NCBI GenBank assembly: GCA_023269455.1
Contig: JAHFTG010000025.1
Span: 5,661 to 14,585, forward strand
Source: Opitutaceae bacterium
GTDB lineage: Bacteria > Verrucomicrobiota > Verrucomicrobiia > Opitutales > Opitutaceae
DNA: 8,925 bases
Direction of reading: 5' to 3'
This document shows, one piece after another, positions 1-7,431 of the stretch. The translations under genes and the position numbers were made by a program. Each line of letters opens with the position of its first letter. Position 1 is the first letter of the stretch. Below the pieces are notes generated by a model. The model was not told where the DNA came from and searched no databases. It saw nothing but the letters and a program-made list of their open reading frames with translations.

Positions 1-486
1 GGCACATTTCCGCTGCCGGAGAGCCAGATGGACCGTTTTTTGATGCGGCTGCACATGGGTTATCCCGAGGCGGCCGACGAGATGGAAATCCTCCGGGCGC
101 CGCGCACGAACTACGACGGCATCGTGCTCAACGCCGTGGCCAACCGGGAGGACATCCTGCGGCTTCAGGGGGTTGCGCAGCAGGTGTTCATCGAGGAGTC
201 GGTGCTGGATTATGTTTTGAAACTGGTGACGGCGACGCGCACCGAGGCGGAGTTTAAATCGGGCGTTTCGGTGCGCGGAGGACTTGCGCTTAAACACGCG
301 GCGCAGGCACGCGCGCTTTTGCTCGGACGTGATTTCGTGATGCCGGAGGACGTGCAGGCGCTGATCGTGCCGGTGTTCGCGCACCGGTTGTCATTGGTGC
401 GGCAGAGTCCTGATGCTCTGGAGGAACGCCGGGCGATCACGGCGATTCTCCGCCGGATCACGGCGGCGATTTCCACGCCGGTCTGA
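1..486 (+). CDS. MoxR-family AAA+ ATPase, C-terminal part (partial, 5' end outside window)
   Basis: The frame is open from base 1 and gives 161 residues ending at TGA 484-486; the start and the Walker A and B motifs lie upstream of the window. What is visible is the end of the AAA+ core, opening with GTFPLPESQMDRF, the MoxR signature (usual form GTYPLPEAQLDRF). It is followed by the lid domain with the sensor-2 arginine in GVSVRG and the typical segment around FVMPEDVQALIVPVFAHRL. MoxR ATPases are cytoplasmic chaperone-like enzymes that commonly sit beside DUF58 and transglutaminase or VWA-domain genes, as here: a DUF58 gene starts 16 bases after this stop. The sensor-2 motif has Val where Pro is usual (GASPRA in most relatives), but the Arg is kept. 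The family call is secure; the substrate is unknown. Confidence 0.93.
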   Translation, partial: GTFPLPESQMDRFLMRLHMGYPEAADEMEILRAPRTNYDGIVLNAVANREDILRLQGVAQQVFIEESVLDYVLKLVTATRTEAEFKSGVSVRGGLALKHAAQARALLLGRDFVMPEDVQALIVPVFAHRLSLVRQSPDALEERRAITAILRRITAAISTPV

Positions 487-502
487 GTCCGGTCCTTTCG
501 CG

Positions 503-1678
503 ATGATGGCGATTGAAACAGCAAATCCTGCCGATGCCATCGGCGCGGCGGCGACCGACTGGCAGGGGGAGGGTTTTCACGGGGCGCGCAGCAAGGATCA
601 CCGCTGGCGGCGTTTGTTGTGGTCGCTGATTTATCCGCAGCGCGGGCAACGCATTCTGCCGACGGTGCCGGGGACGTTGCTCATCGCGGTGGCGCTGGGC
701 ATCGGCATGGCGGCTTACAACACGGCGAGTAACATTCTTTTCATCACGCTTTCGCTGTTGCTGGCGTGTCTGGTGTTCAGCGGCGTGCTGTCGTGGTTCA
801 ACGTGAAGCGGGTGACGTGGCGGCTGCGGGTGACGCCGCCGCTGCGGGTGGGGCGAGACCAGGCGATCATGCTGGAGCTGCGCAACGGCAAGCGCGTGTT
901 GCCGACTTACGGGCTGTGGTTTGATTTTCAGGCCACGGGTCTCGCGAAGCCGGTGAGGCAGGCGCTCGCCACGCGGCTTGATCCACTGGGCGAGACGCGC
1001 ATCGAGTGGACGTTGCGCCCGGAGAAACGCGGCGTGCTGGCGGTGGAGCTGGCGGCGGTGGGGTCGCTGTTTCCGTTTGGATTTTTGCGAAAGATCATCG
1101 GGTCGGATCTGCGGCGCGAGGTGCTGGTGTGGCCTGCGCCGGTGGAGTATCGGCGCTTTCCGCTGGTGTCGTGGCGGCAGCCTGGGCAGGGCGAGCAGAA
1201 CGCGACGGCGGGGCAGGGGGGAGACCTGCTGGCGCTGCGCCCTTATGCGCAGGGCGACTCGCAGCGGTCGGTGCATTGGAAGGCGAGCGCACGGTTGCGA
1301 CGGCTCGTGGTGCGGCAGTTTGCGACGGAGATGCAGGCGGGCTTTTCGCTGTGGGTGCAGACCTCGGCGGAGGTGTGGACGCGGCCGGAGCAGTTTGAGT
1401 TGTTGTGCAGTTTTGCGGCGACGCTGGCGGAGGATTTTTTTCGGGCGGGACGGCTGACGTCGGTCGCACTCAACGATGGGGCGACTTATCCGGTGCGCAG
1501 CGTGCGGGACCTGGAGTTGTTTCTCGACCGGATCGCGGAGGCCGCATTGGTGGATCAATCTTATCAACCTTCCACGAGCGCGGGCGCGGGCCGGCGTTTC
1601 AACGTGTTAACTTTCGCACCCGACGGAGCGCGGGGCGTGATCGCCTATGTCGATGGAAAACCGGCGGCCGCAGCTTAA
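503..1678 (+). CDS. DUF58 domain membrane-anchored protein
   Basis: This is a 391-residue protein. The N-terminal 50 residues are hydrophilic and probably cytoplasmic, followed by two adjacent transmembrane helices (about 52-72 and 74-98). The rest is soluble and contains the DUF58 signature at residues 245-264 (LRPYAQGDSQRSVHWKASAR, compare the usual LRPYxxGDxxRxIxWKxxAR). DUF58 proteins are regularly encoded between a moxR ATPase and a transglutaminase-fold gene; their biochemical role is not settled, and a scaffold or partner of MoxR is the usual proposal. I chose ATG 503 (ATG 506 is equally possible) because the longer in-frame start at 413 would overlap moxR by 74 bases and add an Arg-rich tail that looks like out-of-frame translation. 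No SD precedes it, so translation may be coupled to moxR. The 3' end overlaps the next gene by 32 bases. Confidence 0.92.
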   Translation: MMAIETANPADAIGAAATDWQGEGFHGARSKDHRWRRLLWSLIYPQRGQRILPTVPGTLLIAVALGIGMAAYNTASNILFITLSLLLACLVFSGVLSWFNVKRVTWRLRVTPPLRVGRDQAIMLELRNGKRVLPTYGLWFDFQATGLAKPVRQALATRLDPLGETRIEWTLRPEKRGVLAVELAAVGSLFPFGFLRKIIGSDLRREVLVWPAPVEYRRFPLVSWRQPGQGEQNATAGQGGDLLALRPYAQGDSQRSVHWKASARLRRLVVRQFATEMQAGFSLWVQTSAEVWTRPEQFELLCSFAATLAEDFFRAGRLTSVALNDGATYPVRSVRDLELFLDRIAEAALVDQSYQPSTSAGAGRRFNVLTFAPDGARGVIAYVDGKPAAAA

Positions 1679-3863
1679 CCTCGCCGAGCTGCACCAGCTC
1701 AAGTGGCTGCTGGGCGGAATGCTCGCGGTGATCTCCGCGTGGACGGTGCTCTACATGGAGGTGGACGCGTGGATTCTGCTCGCGCTCGTCACGGTGGGGG
1801 CGCCGGTTTTTATCGTGAAGCCGTGGCTGGCGGCACGCGTGCCGCGCTGGGCGCACCGGCTGGCGTTTCCGGCGCTGGTGGCGATTTTCACGGTGGATGT
1901 GGCGACGCATTTAAAGGAGCCGCTGCCGTCGGTCATCCGGCTGGCGCTGATGCTGCTGCTCTACCGTGTCATCACGCCGCGCAAGCGCCGCGACGACCTT
2001 CAACTGATTGTGATGGGACTGTTTCTGATCGTGGTGGGCGGGGTGCTGTCGGTATCGATCGTATTCGCGGCGCAGATCGTGGTGTTCACGGCGTTCGCGT
2101 TGATTTTTTTGCTGGTGATCACGCTGGTGGATGCGATGGAGCAGGGGCTGCCGCCGACGATGGCGGGCGACGCGGCGCCGGGATGGATGCACGCGAGCTG
2201 GCGGCGGCTGGCGGGAAGGTTGCGCGAGTGTTTGGACTGGCGGGTGGCGGTGTTGAGCGTGCTGTTGTTTGCGGGCGTGGTGGGGTTGTCGGCGGTGTTG
2301 TTCACGGCGATCCCGCGCTTTGACTTGGGGAACAGTTTGTTTCTCGACGGGATGATTTCGCGGAAGGCGAAGACGGGGTTCAGCGAAAACATCCAGTTCG
2401 GCGATGTGGTGGATATCCAGCAGGACACGAGCGTGGCGTTGAGCGTCGATGTGTCGGACCGCACGCAGGTGCCGTCGGAACTCTACTGGCGGATGCTCGT
2501 GCTCGATGAATACACGAAGGGGAGTTTCGGCATGTCGGCGGTGCTTAAGCGAAGCATGGACTCCCTTTCCGCGAAGGCGGCGCAGGTGCAAGGCGACGCG
2601 AGGCTGCGGGCGAACATGCCGGTGTGGACGTTTTACATGGAGACGGGCACGAGCCGGTTTCTGCCGCTGCTCGGCGGGTTTAACCAGATCACCTTTGACG
2701 GGCAGCAGGACACGGCGTTCAGCCATGAACTGGGCTTGGTGATGCTGCGGCAGACGCCCGCCAAGATGCTCGCCTACAAAGTCGAGGGCATGCAGACGGG
2801 CGCGACGCTTCGTCTGCCCGTGGAAGGCGGCGAGGCGGCCGCGAACGATCCGAAACGCCCGGTGTTTACCGCGATCGACGGCTTGAAGGCGGGGGATAAT
2901 GCGCAACTCACCGCGTGGGTCGCGGAGATCGGCGCGCATCCGGATAACCCTGCGGAATTCGCGCGGCGGGCGAGTGCATGGCTGGGCGGGCGGCATGCGT
3001 ATTCGCTGCAGAGCCGGATTGAGCCGGGCGAGGCGGACCCGCTGGTTTTCTGGATCGGCACGAAGGAGCCGGGACACTGCGAACTGTTTGCCGGGGCTTT
3101 CACGCTGCTGGCGCGCGCGGCGGGTTATCCTGCGCGGGTGGTGCTGGGGTTTCATGGCGGCTCGTGGAACGCGCGCAGCGAAAATCTCACGGTGCGGAAT
3201 TCCAATGCGCATGCTTGGTGCGAGATTTTTGATCGGGCGGCGGGAGTGTGGGTGCGAGTTGATCCTACTTTGGGTTCGGGAGTCGTGGTGGGGCCGACGA
3301 CGGCGCCACAAGGCGAATCGGCGATCGCGCGCATCCGCGATGACAGTTGGGGGGCGCGGTTGGAGAGTCTGCGGGTGTTCTGGTATCGGCGCATCGTGAA
3401 CTTCGATCAAAAATCGCAAGTCGAGCTGGCGCGCGATGCGAAGAAAGCGGTCAACGAGCGGGTGCGTGCCTTTAAGAAAGCGTTGCGGCACCGGCTGGCA
3501 GAGTTGCGCGTGTGGCTGGCCAGTCCGTGGGACGTGCGGAGAATCACGGGATGGGCGGCGGCAGGGCTGGTGGCGGGAGGAGTGGTCGCGGGCTGGAGAT
3601 TTTACGGCCGTGGTTCGTGGCGGCGCTGGCGCGGGGGCAAGGGACGCGGAAACGTGGACCCGGTGCGGCGCGAGGCGGGGCGCTGGTTGCGGGCGATGGG
3701 GGATTCTGGATTTAAGAATCCTGATGTGGCTGAGGTGCGCGCGGAGTTGGAGAAGCTGCGTTACGGGCCGGCTGAACGCTGGCCGGAGCCGCGCGGGGTT
3801 TTTCGGCGGGCGAAGAAAGTCTTGGTGAAAATGAAACGGAGAGACGGAGTTTTTAACCACTAA
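1647..3863 (+). CDS. TgpA-like membrane protein with extracytoplasmic transglutaminase domain
   Basis: The protein has 738 residues. The N-terminal third is a polytopic membrane domain (hydrophobic stretches near 20-57, 72-106, 118-160 and 199-221), corresponding to the DUF3488/TgpA N-terminal region. A large extracytoplasmic part begins with TGFSENIQFGDVVDIQQD (243-260), a conserved segment in these proteins. The transglutaminase core has a complete triad: Cys478 in GHCE, His522 in AHAW and Asp539 in VDP. One more transmembrane helix lies at about 633-651, followed by a basic cytoplasmic tail. The family resembles transglutaminases and papain-like peptidases; in Pseudomonas aeruginosa TgpA is essential, but its substrate is unclear. 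The gene starts inside the end of the DUF58 gene, implying translational coupling and a shared transcript with moxR. The tail is short and I do not recognise the DUF4129 domain found in many relatives. Confidence 0.93.
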   Translation: MSMENRRPQLNLAELHQLKWLLGGMLAVISAWTVLYMEVDAWILLALVTVGAPVFIVKPWLAARVPRWAHRLAFPALVAIFTVDVATHLKEPLPSVIRLALMLLLYRVITPRKRRDDLQLIVMGLFLIVVGGVLSVSIVFAAQIVVFTAFALIFLLVITLVDAMEQGLPPTMAGDAAPGWMHASWRRLAGRLRECLDWRVAVLSVLLFAGVVGLSAVLFTAIPRFDLGNSLFLDGMISRKAKTGFSENIQFGDVVDIQQDTSVALSVDVSDRTQVPSELYWRMLVLDEYTKGSFGMSAVLKRSMDSLSAKAAQVQGDARLRANMPVWTFYMETGTSRFLPLLGGFNQITFDGQQDTAFSHELGLVMLRQTPAKMLAYKVEGMQTGATLRLPVEGGEAAANDPKRPVFTAIDGLKAGDNAQLTAWVAEIGAHPDNPAEFARRASAWLGGRHAYSLQSRIEPGEADPLVFWIGTKEPGHCELFAGAFTLLARAAGYPARVVLGFHGGSWNARSENLTVRNSNAHAWCEIFDRAAGVWVRVDPTLGSGVVVGPTTAPQGESAIARIRDDSWGARLESLRVFWYRRIVNFDQKSQVELARDAKKAVNERVRAFKKALRHRLAELRVWLASPWDVRRITGWAAAGLVAGGVVAGWRFYGRGSWRRWRGGKGRGNVDPVRREAGRWLRAMGDSGFKNPDVAEVRAELEKLRYGPAERWPEPRGVFRRAKKVLVKMKRRDGVFNH

Positions 3864-3865
3864 GG

Positions 3866-3887
3866 GAATCGCCCAACGGGGCGATTC
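3866..3887. terminator. Hairpin at the end of the transglutaminase gene, possible terminator
   Basis: Two bases after the stop codon lies a perfect 9-bp inverted repeat, GAATCGCCC / GGGCGATTC, around a 4-base loop (AACG). It sits at the meeting point of two convergent operons, where a bidirectional terminator would be expected. Neither strand has a T-run after the stem, so it is not a canonical intrinsic terminator. It may instead protect the mRNA 3' end or act with Rho. Confidence 0.5.
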
Positions 3888-3902
3888 GGTGGGAGCGATT
3901 TC

Positions 3903-3913
3903 GGCCAATGGCC
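3903..3913. repeat. Small hairpin GGCC-AAT-GGCC in the convergent spacer
   Basis: A 4-bp perfect inverted repeat with a 3-base loop lies between the two larger hairpins of the convergent spacer. It is short enough to be chance in GC-rich DNA and is listed because it is the middle of three consecutive stems between 3866 and 3947. Confidence 0.3.
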
Positions 3914-3931
3914 TTCACGGTGGAGCGGAGG

Positions 3932-3947
3932 GGCGGCTGATGCCGCC
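3932..3947. terminator. GC-only hairpin downstream of mrdA, possible terminator element
   Basis: A perfect 6-bp stem GGCGGC / GCCGCC encloses a 4-base loop (TGAT). Read on the - strand it lies 47 bases past the mrdA stop, where the mre operon transcript should end. No T-run follows on either strand, so intrinsic termination is not supported. A role as a 3'-end stabilising or pausing stem is possible. Confidence 0.35.
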
Positions 3948-3994
3948 GGGGTATCGGGCACGCGGTGGGAAGCGCGCAGTCGATCAAAGGGGAA

Positions 3995-5962
3995 TCAATT
4001 TCCCGGCAGGCTGATGACCGGGGCGGGCGGGCGGGTTTGCTGGTCCTGCCATTGTTTCAGGATGGCTTGGGCGACGGGGGAGGCGATGCGGCCGCCGCCG
4101 GTTTCTTCGCCGATGTTGCCCTCGACAACCACCGCAATCGCGATCTTGGGATTCTCCACGGGGGCGAAACAGATGAACCACGCGATGTTGAGGTTGCCGT
4201 CTTTGCCGTGGACCTGGGCGGTGCCGGTTTTGCCAGCGATGGTGAGACCTTCGATGCGCATCGAGGGAAGCGTGGTGAGGATTTTTGCGGTGCCGTGGTC
4301 CACGCAGCCAACCATGCCGGCGACGATGGCGGCGTGTTGCGCGTCGGTGAGGCCGATGGGTTCGCTGTGCTGCGCGGGGCGGGCGGGGTCGTGCAACAGG
4401 TAGGGCTGCGTGACGGTCTCGTTGCGCGCGAAGGAGGCGACGAAGCAGGCCATCTGGAGCGGGGTCACGCCGATGAAGCCCTGGCCGATGGACATGTTGG
4501 CGGTGTCGCCGGGGAACCAGGCTTCGTCTCGGCGGGATTTTTTCCAGGCGGCGTCGGGGATGAGCATGCTTTTCGTCTCGTAGGGGAGGTCGATGCCGGT
4601 GGGGCGGTCGAGGTGGAAACGGTCGGCCATCGCGGCGATTTTTTCGGCGGTGGTGGCGATGCCGAATTGGTAGAAATAGGAATCGCAGCTCACGGCAATC
4701 GCCTCGGTGAGCGTGATGACGCCGTGGATGCCGTGGCCGTTTTCGCAGGTGAAACGGCGTCCGCCGATCTGGACCCAGCCGATGCAGTTTACGGAGAACG
4801 TCTCTGGATCGATGCCCGCGCTGGCGAGGCCGGCGCAGGAGGTGACGATCTTGAAGGTGGAGCCGGGCGGGTAGATGCCGCTGACGGCGCGGTTGAGCCA
4901 GGCGCCGTTGTCGGTGATTTTTTTGGCTTCGTCGTGACTGAGGCGGGGGACGAAGTCTTCGAGGTTGTAGTCGGGTTTGCTGGCGAGGGCGAGGACCTCG
5001 CCGGTGCGGATGTCGAGGGCGACGGCGGCGCCGTTGAGCTCGGTTTCGGTGAGGGCTTTTTCGGCGGCGATCTGGAGGTCGGCGTCGAGCGAGGTGTGGA
5101 GGTCGTGGCCGTGGATGGGCTGGCGTTTGGAGAGCGGAGGGTTGACGCGGTAGCCGGAGGGATCGACGCGGTAGATCGCGCCGCCGGTCTCGCCCTGGAG
5201 CTCGGCGTCGAACTTGGCTTCAAGGCCTTCGCGGCCGAGGGTGCCCTTCATTTTGAAGGTGGTGAGGTCGGCGCCGGGGAAGTCGTCGGCGGGCTCGATG
5301 TCGTCGTTGCCGGTGACGTAGCCGACGGTCTGGGCGGCGATGGAGCCGAGCGGATAGGAGCGGATGCTCGACGTGTAAACCTGGAGCGGGGAGTTGACGG
5401 GCAGGTGCTCGATGAGGCGGGCGTATTCCTCGGGCTTCAGATCATCAAGGAGGATGTAGGGGAGGAGGAGCTCCTGGCGGAAGTGTTTGTTGAGGTCGTC
5501 GGAGTCGAGCTCCTCGTGGCGGCCGAGGATCTGGTTAACCTGATCGAGGTAGCGCTGGACGACGGTGTAGCGCGCGATGCGCTGCATCTGGTCGATGGAC
5601 GGGAGGGCTTTATCGTCGGCGTCGCGGTAGGCTTTGCGGATCTTGATGTATTCGGCGCGGAAGTCCTGACGGAGCTGGTCGAGGTAAAGGGTGACGGCGA
5701 AGCGAGGGCGGTTGGCGACGAGGACGCGGCCGTTGCGGTCGAAGATATTGCCACGCGGACCGGGGACGAGGATGCGGCGCTGGTTTTGTTTTTTTTCGGC
5801 CTCGTGGTAGCGGTCGTTGCTGAAGAGCTGCCGGTAGGCGAGGCCGCCGCCGAGCGTGAGCAGGATGGCGGCGATCAAAAAATAAAAGAAGAAGATGCGC
5901 GGGTTGTAGCCCTTGTGGGTTTCGACCAGGCCGCCGGGGCGCTCTGAATTTTGGTCCGCCAT
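3995..5962 (-). CDS. mrdA: Penicillin-binding protein 2, elongasome DD-transpeptidase
   Basis: A 655-residue class B penicillin-binding protein, close to the usual PBP2 length (E. coli 633). It cross-links peptidoglycan on the periplasmic side during cell elongation, normally in complex with RodA, MreC and MreD. A short cytoplasmic N-terminus precedes one transmembrane anchor (about 22-42). The dimerisation domain opens with the typical PRGNIFDRNGRVL (69-81). The transpeptidase domain has all active-site motifs: Ser368-Thr-Phe-Lys371 (catalytic serine in PPGSTFK), Ser425-Cys-Asp427 in the typical PBP2 context SCDSYFY, and Lys578-Thr-Gly580 in AGKTGTAQ. The conserved GDTANMSIGQG (485-495) is also present. 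It is the last gene of the mre operon, 9 bases after mreD, and the only gene here with a good SD. rodA does not follow. No defect is visible. Confidence 0.97.
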   Translation of the reverse strand: MADQNSERPGGLVETHKGYNPRIFFFYFLIAAILLTLGGGLAYRQLFSNDRYHEAEKKQNQRRILVPGPRGNIFDRNGRVLVANRPRFAVTLYLDQLRQDFRAEYIKIRKAYRDADDKALPSIDQMQRIARYTVVQRYLDQVNQILGRHEELDSDDLNKHFRQELLLPYILLDDLKPEEYARLIEHLPVNSPLQVYTSSIRSYPLGSIAAQTVGYVTGNDDIEPADDFPGADLTTFKMKGTLGREGLEAKFDAELQGETGGAIYRVDPSGYRVNPPLSKRQPIHGHDLHTSLDADLQIAAEKALTETELNGAAVALDIRTGEVLALASKPDYNLEDFVPRLSHDEAKKITDNGAWLNRAVSGIYPPGSTFKIVTSCAGLASAGIDPETFSVNCIGWVQIGGRRFTCENGHGIHGVITLTEAIAVSCDSYFYQFGIATTAEKIAAMADRFHLDRPTGIDLPYETKSMLIPDAAWKKSRRDEAWFPGDTANMSIGQGFIGVTPLQMACFVASFARNETVTQPYLLHDPARPAQHSEPIGLTDAQHAAIVAGMVGCVDHGTAKILTTLPSMRIEGLTIAGKTGTAQVHGKDGNLNIAWFICFAPVENPKIAIAVVVEGNIGEETGGGRIASPVAQAILKQWQDQQTRPPAPVISLPGN

Positions 5963-5968
5963 GCGAAG

Positions 5969-5973
5969 CCTTT
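5969..5973 (-). promoter_or_regulatory. Ribosome binding site of mrdA (AAAGG)
   Basis: Read on the - strand, AAAGG lies 6 bases before the mrdA ATG. Its first A residues are shared with the TAA stop codon of mreD, so ribosomes finishing mreD stop on top of it. It supports the mrdA start at 5962 and is the only clear SD-like sequence before any gene in the window. Confidence 0.65.
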
Positions 5974-6496
5974 AGAGAGTGCCCCGCGAGACGCCGCGCA
6001 CATCGATGCCGCCGAGCTGGAGAAGTCGCGCCTGCACGGCGAAAAACCACGGGGCGATAAGCGCGATGACGAGTTGAGAGACGAGCAGATCGGCAAAGAC
6101 GCGCATCCAGGCGGCGCCGGCATCGGGGGAGGCGTCGATGCGGAGGAAGGACAACGCGAGAAACAGGCCGAGGTTGGCGAGGAGGGCAAAGATGACGCCG
6201 ACGATGGTTTCTTCGCGGGGGGCGCGGGCGCGGATGTTGAAGATCACGGCGTGGGCGGCGAGGAAGAGCAGGGCGTGCGTGCCGAAGGCGACGGGAGCAC
6301 CGGCGTCGAGGAGGAGGCCGCCGATGAAGGACGTGGCCGCGCCCGTGCGGAAATCGAGCCGGAGCGCGGTGAAGGCGACGAAGAGACCGCCGCACCAGAC
6401 GTGAAGCTGCCACGGCCCGAGGTAGTGGTTGAGCTGGTCGAGAAGCGCGACGAGGAGCAGCGACGCGAGGGAGAGCAGGAAGACGCGGAGCTTCAT
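5972..6496 (-). CDS. mreD: Rod shape-determining protein MreD
   Basis: A small, very hydrophobic protein of 174 residues, within the usual MreD range (about 160-180). I see roughly five transmembrane stretches (near 4-24, 31-47, 53-88, 97-118 and 133-155). The segment GLLLDAGAPVAFGTHALLF (60-78) fits the conserved MreD region with an acidic residue between membrane helices. MreD is an inner-membrane component of the elongasome that binds MreC and helps control PBP2-RodA activity. MreD sequences diverge strongly, so the call rests on size, topology and position between mreC and mrdA as much as on residues. The ATG lies 1 base after the mreC stop codon with no SD, so coupled translation is likely. 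The C-terminus ends in a soluble tail rich in Gly and Arg. Confidence 0.93.
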   Translation of the reverse strand: MKLRVFLLSLASLLLVALLDQLNHYLGPWQLHVWCGGLFVAFTALRLDFRTGAATSFIGGLLLDAGAPVAFGTHALLFLAAHAVIFNIRARAPREETIVGVIFALLANLGLFLALSFLRIDASPDAGAAWMRVFADLLVSQLVIALIAPWFFAVQARLLQLGGIDVRGVSRGTL

Positions 6497-6497
6497 G

Positions 6498-7337
6498 TCA
6501 GTTGGCGGCGGGCGTCTCTTGGGGGACGAGCACGGTCACTTCGGTGAGGGCGGAGAGCGCGGGGTCGAGTTGCACGTCGCCGGTTTTGAAAAGGCCGTCG
6601 GTGCTCGGTTCCACGCGGGTGAGATAGCCGATGGTGAGACCGCCGGGAAACACGCCGCCGAGGCCGGAGGTCACGAGACGGCGCGGCGAGTTGGGCGAGG
6701 TGAAGACATCGACGGGCACGTATTCGACCTCGCCTTGCGCAGGGTCGAGAGTGGGGTTGAGACCGCCTTGGTAGCTGATCGGGCGGGTATCGGCTTCGAG
6801 GCAGGCGGCGATGCGCACGCCGGGGCTGCTGATCAACTCGACGACAGCGGTGTAGGCGTGGACCTCGCGGATGCGGCCGACGACACCGCCCGTGTAGATG
6901 ACCGGCGCGCCGACGGTGAGGCCGTAGTTGGCGCCTTTGCGGATGACGAGTTGCTGCCACCAGCCGGAGAAGTCGCGACGAACAACGCGGGCGGGTTCGG
7001 CGCGGTAGCCCTCGGGCGAGGGGAGTTTTAAAAGCTGGCCGAGGCGGTCGAGCTGGGCGCGCAGGTCGGCATCGTGCTGGAGGCGGATTTCGTAGGCGGA
7101 GTTGAGCCGGGCGAGGTCGCGACCGGCTTCGATGAGGTCGTTGTTCGAGCGGGTCTTGAGTGACCAGAAATCCTGAAGGTCGCGGAGGTAGGAGGCGGTC
7201 ACTTCGACGGGCGCCTGCATCTCAAAAAAACCGGCGCGCATGACGCGTTTCACGGCGGTCGGAATCACCAGCCAGGCGGCCAACACGAGGGCGAGCGTGA
7301 GAAAGGGCTTGGCCTGATCGAAGCGGTTGGCGGGCAC
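6498..7337 (-). CDS. mreC: Rod shape-determining protein MreC
   Basis: A 279-residue protein, a normal MreC length. It has a short cytoplasmic N-terminus, one transmembrane anchor (about 10-28), a charged helical region predicted to form a coiled coil (about 52-103), and the beta-rich periplasmic MreC domain (about 108-272) with the typical GANYGLTVGAPVIYTGGVVG (135-154). MreC bridges the MreB filament to PBP2 and is thought to activate PBP2. The start is GTG: an in-frame TAA lies only 18 bases upstream, and the next internal ATG (residue 33) would remove the membrane anchor. The start is preceded by CCGCCGCCGCCC, not an SD. Unlike the tightly packed mreC-mreD-mrdA genes, it is separated from mreB by a 93-base repeat-bearing spacer, which could let its expression differ from that of mreB. 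Confidence 0.95.
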   Translation of the reverse strand: MPANRFDQAKPFLTLALVLAAWLVIPTAVKRVMRAGFFEMQAPVEVTASYLRDLQDFWSLKTRSNNDLIEAGRDLARLNSAYEIRLQHDADLRAQLDRLGQLLKLPSPEGYRAEPARVVRRDFSGWWQQLVIRKGANYGLTVGAPVIYTGGVVGRIREVHAYTAVVELISSPGVRIAACLEADTRPISYQGGLNPTLDPAQGEVEYVPVDVFTSPNSPRRLVTSGLGGVFPGGLTIGYLTRVEPSTDGLFKTGDVQLDPALSALTEVTVLVPQETPAAN

Positions 7338-7352
7338 GGGCGGCGGCGGAAT

Positions 7353-7404
7353 TTACGATTTACGATTGGGAGGCCGGATGCACGCGGTCTGGGGGAAATC
7401 GTAA
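7353..7404 (-). repeat. Inverted repeat in the mreB-mreC spacer
   Basis: Perfect 9-bp arms TTACGATTT (7353-7361) and AAATCGTAA (7396-7404) flank a 34-base interior. The left arm overlaps a tandem heptamer TACGATT TACGATT (7354-7367), so a second register of 8 bp (7360-7367 with 7397-7404) can also form. In mRNA of the mre operon this would be a long-loop stem between the mreB stop and the mreC start. Function is unproved; a processing or attenuation site is a reasonable guess. Confidence 0.5.
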
Positions 7405-7431
7405 CTCGGAAGTCGCGGAATCGGAAATCGT
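7394..7431 (-). repeat. Direct repeats next to the mreB stop codon
   Basis: GGAAATCGT occurs at 7394-7402 and again at 7423-7431, the second copy running into the mreB stop codon. Between and within them TCGGAA-type units recur, so on the coding strand the stretch reads as successive TTCCG motifs. The rest of the spacer shows no gene. The low-complexity pattern differs from the GC-rich flanking coding sequence. Confidence 0.45.

Noticed and set aside
413..502. Upstream extension of the DUF58 protein to ATG 413
   Set aside because: It would overlap moxR by 74 bases, and the extra 30 residues are Arg and Ser-rich, as expected for out-of-frame reading of moxR. ATG 503 lies just after the moxR stop.
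458..1567. 369-codon open frame on the - strand opposite the DUF58 gene
   Set aside because: It has an extreme Arg, His, Pro and Gln composition, no hydrophobic core and no homology signal; it is an antisense shadow.
1911..3908. 665-codon open frame on the - strand opposite the transglutaminase gene
   Set aside because: The Arg, His and Pro-rich translation with no domains is a mirror of the real gene. It reflects GC skew at codon third positions, not a second gene.
3965..5947. 660-codon open frame on the + strand opposite mrdA
   Set aside because: It lies almost exactly antisense to a clear PBP2 gene with intact active-site motifs. The Gly, Asp, Val and Glu-rich product has no recognisable domain and is the expected by-product of GC-rich codon bias.
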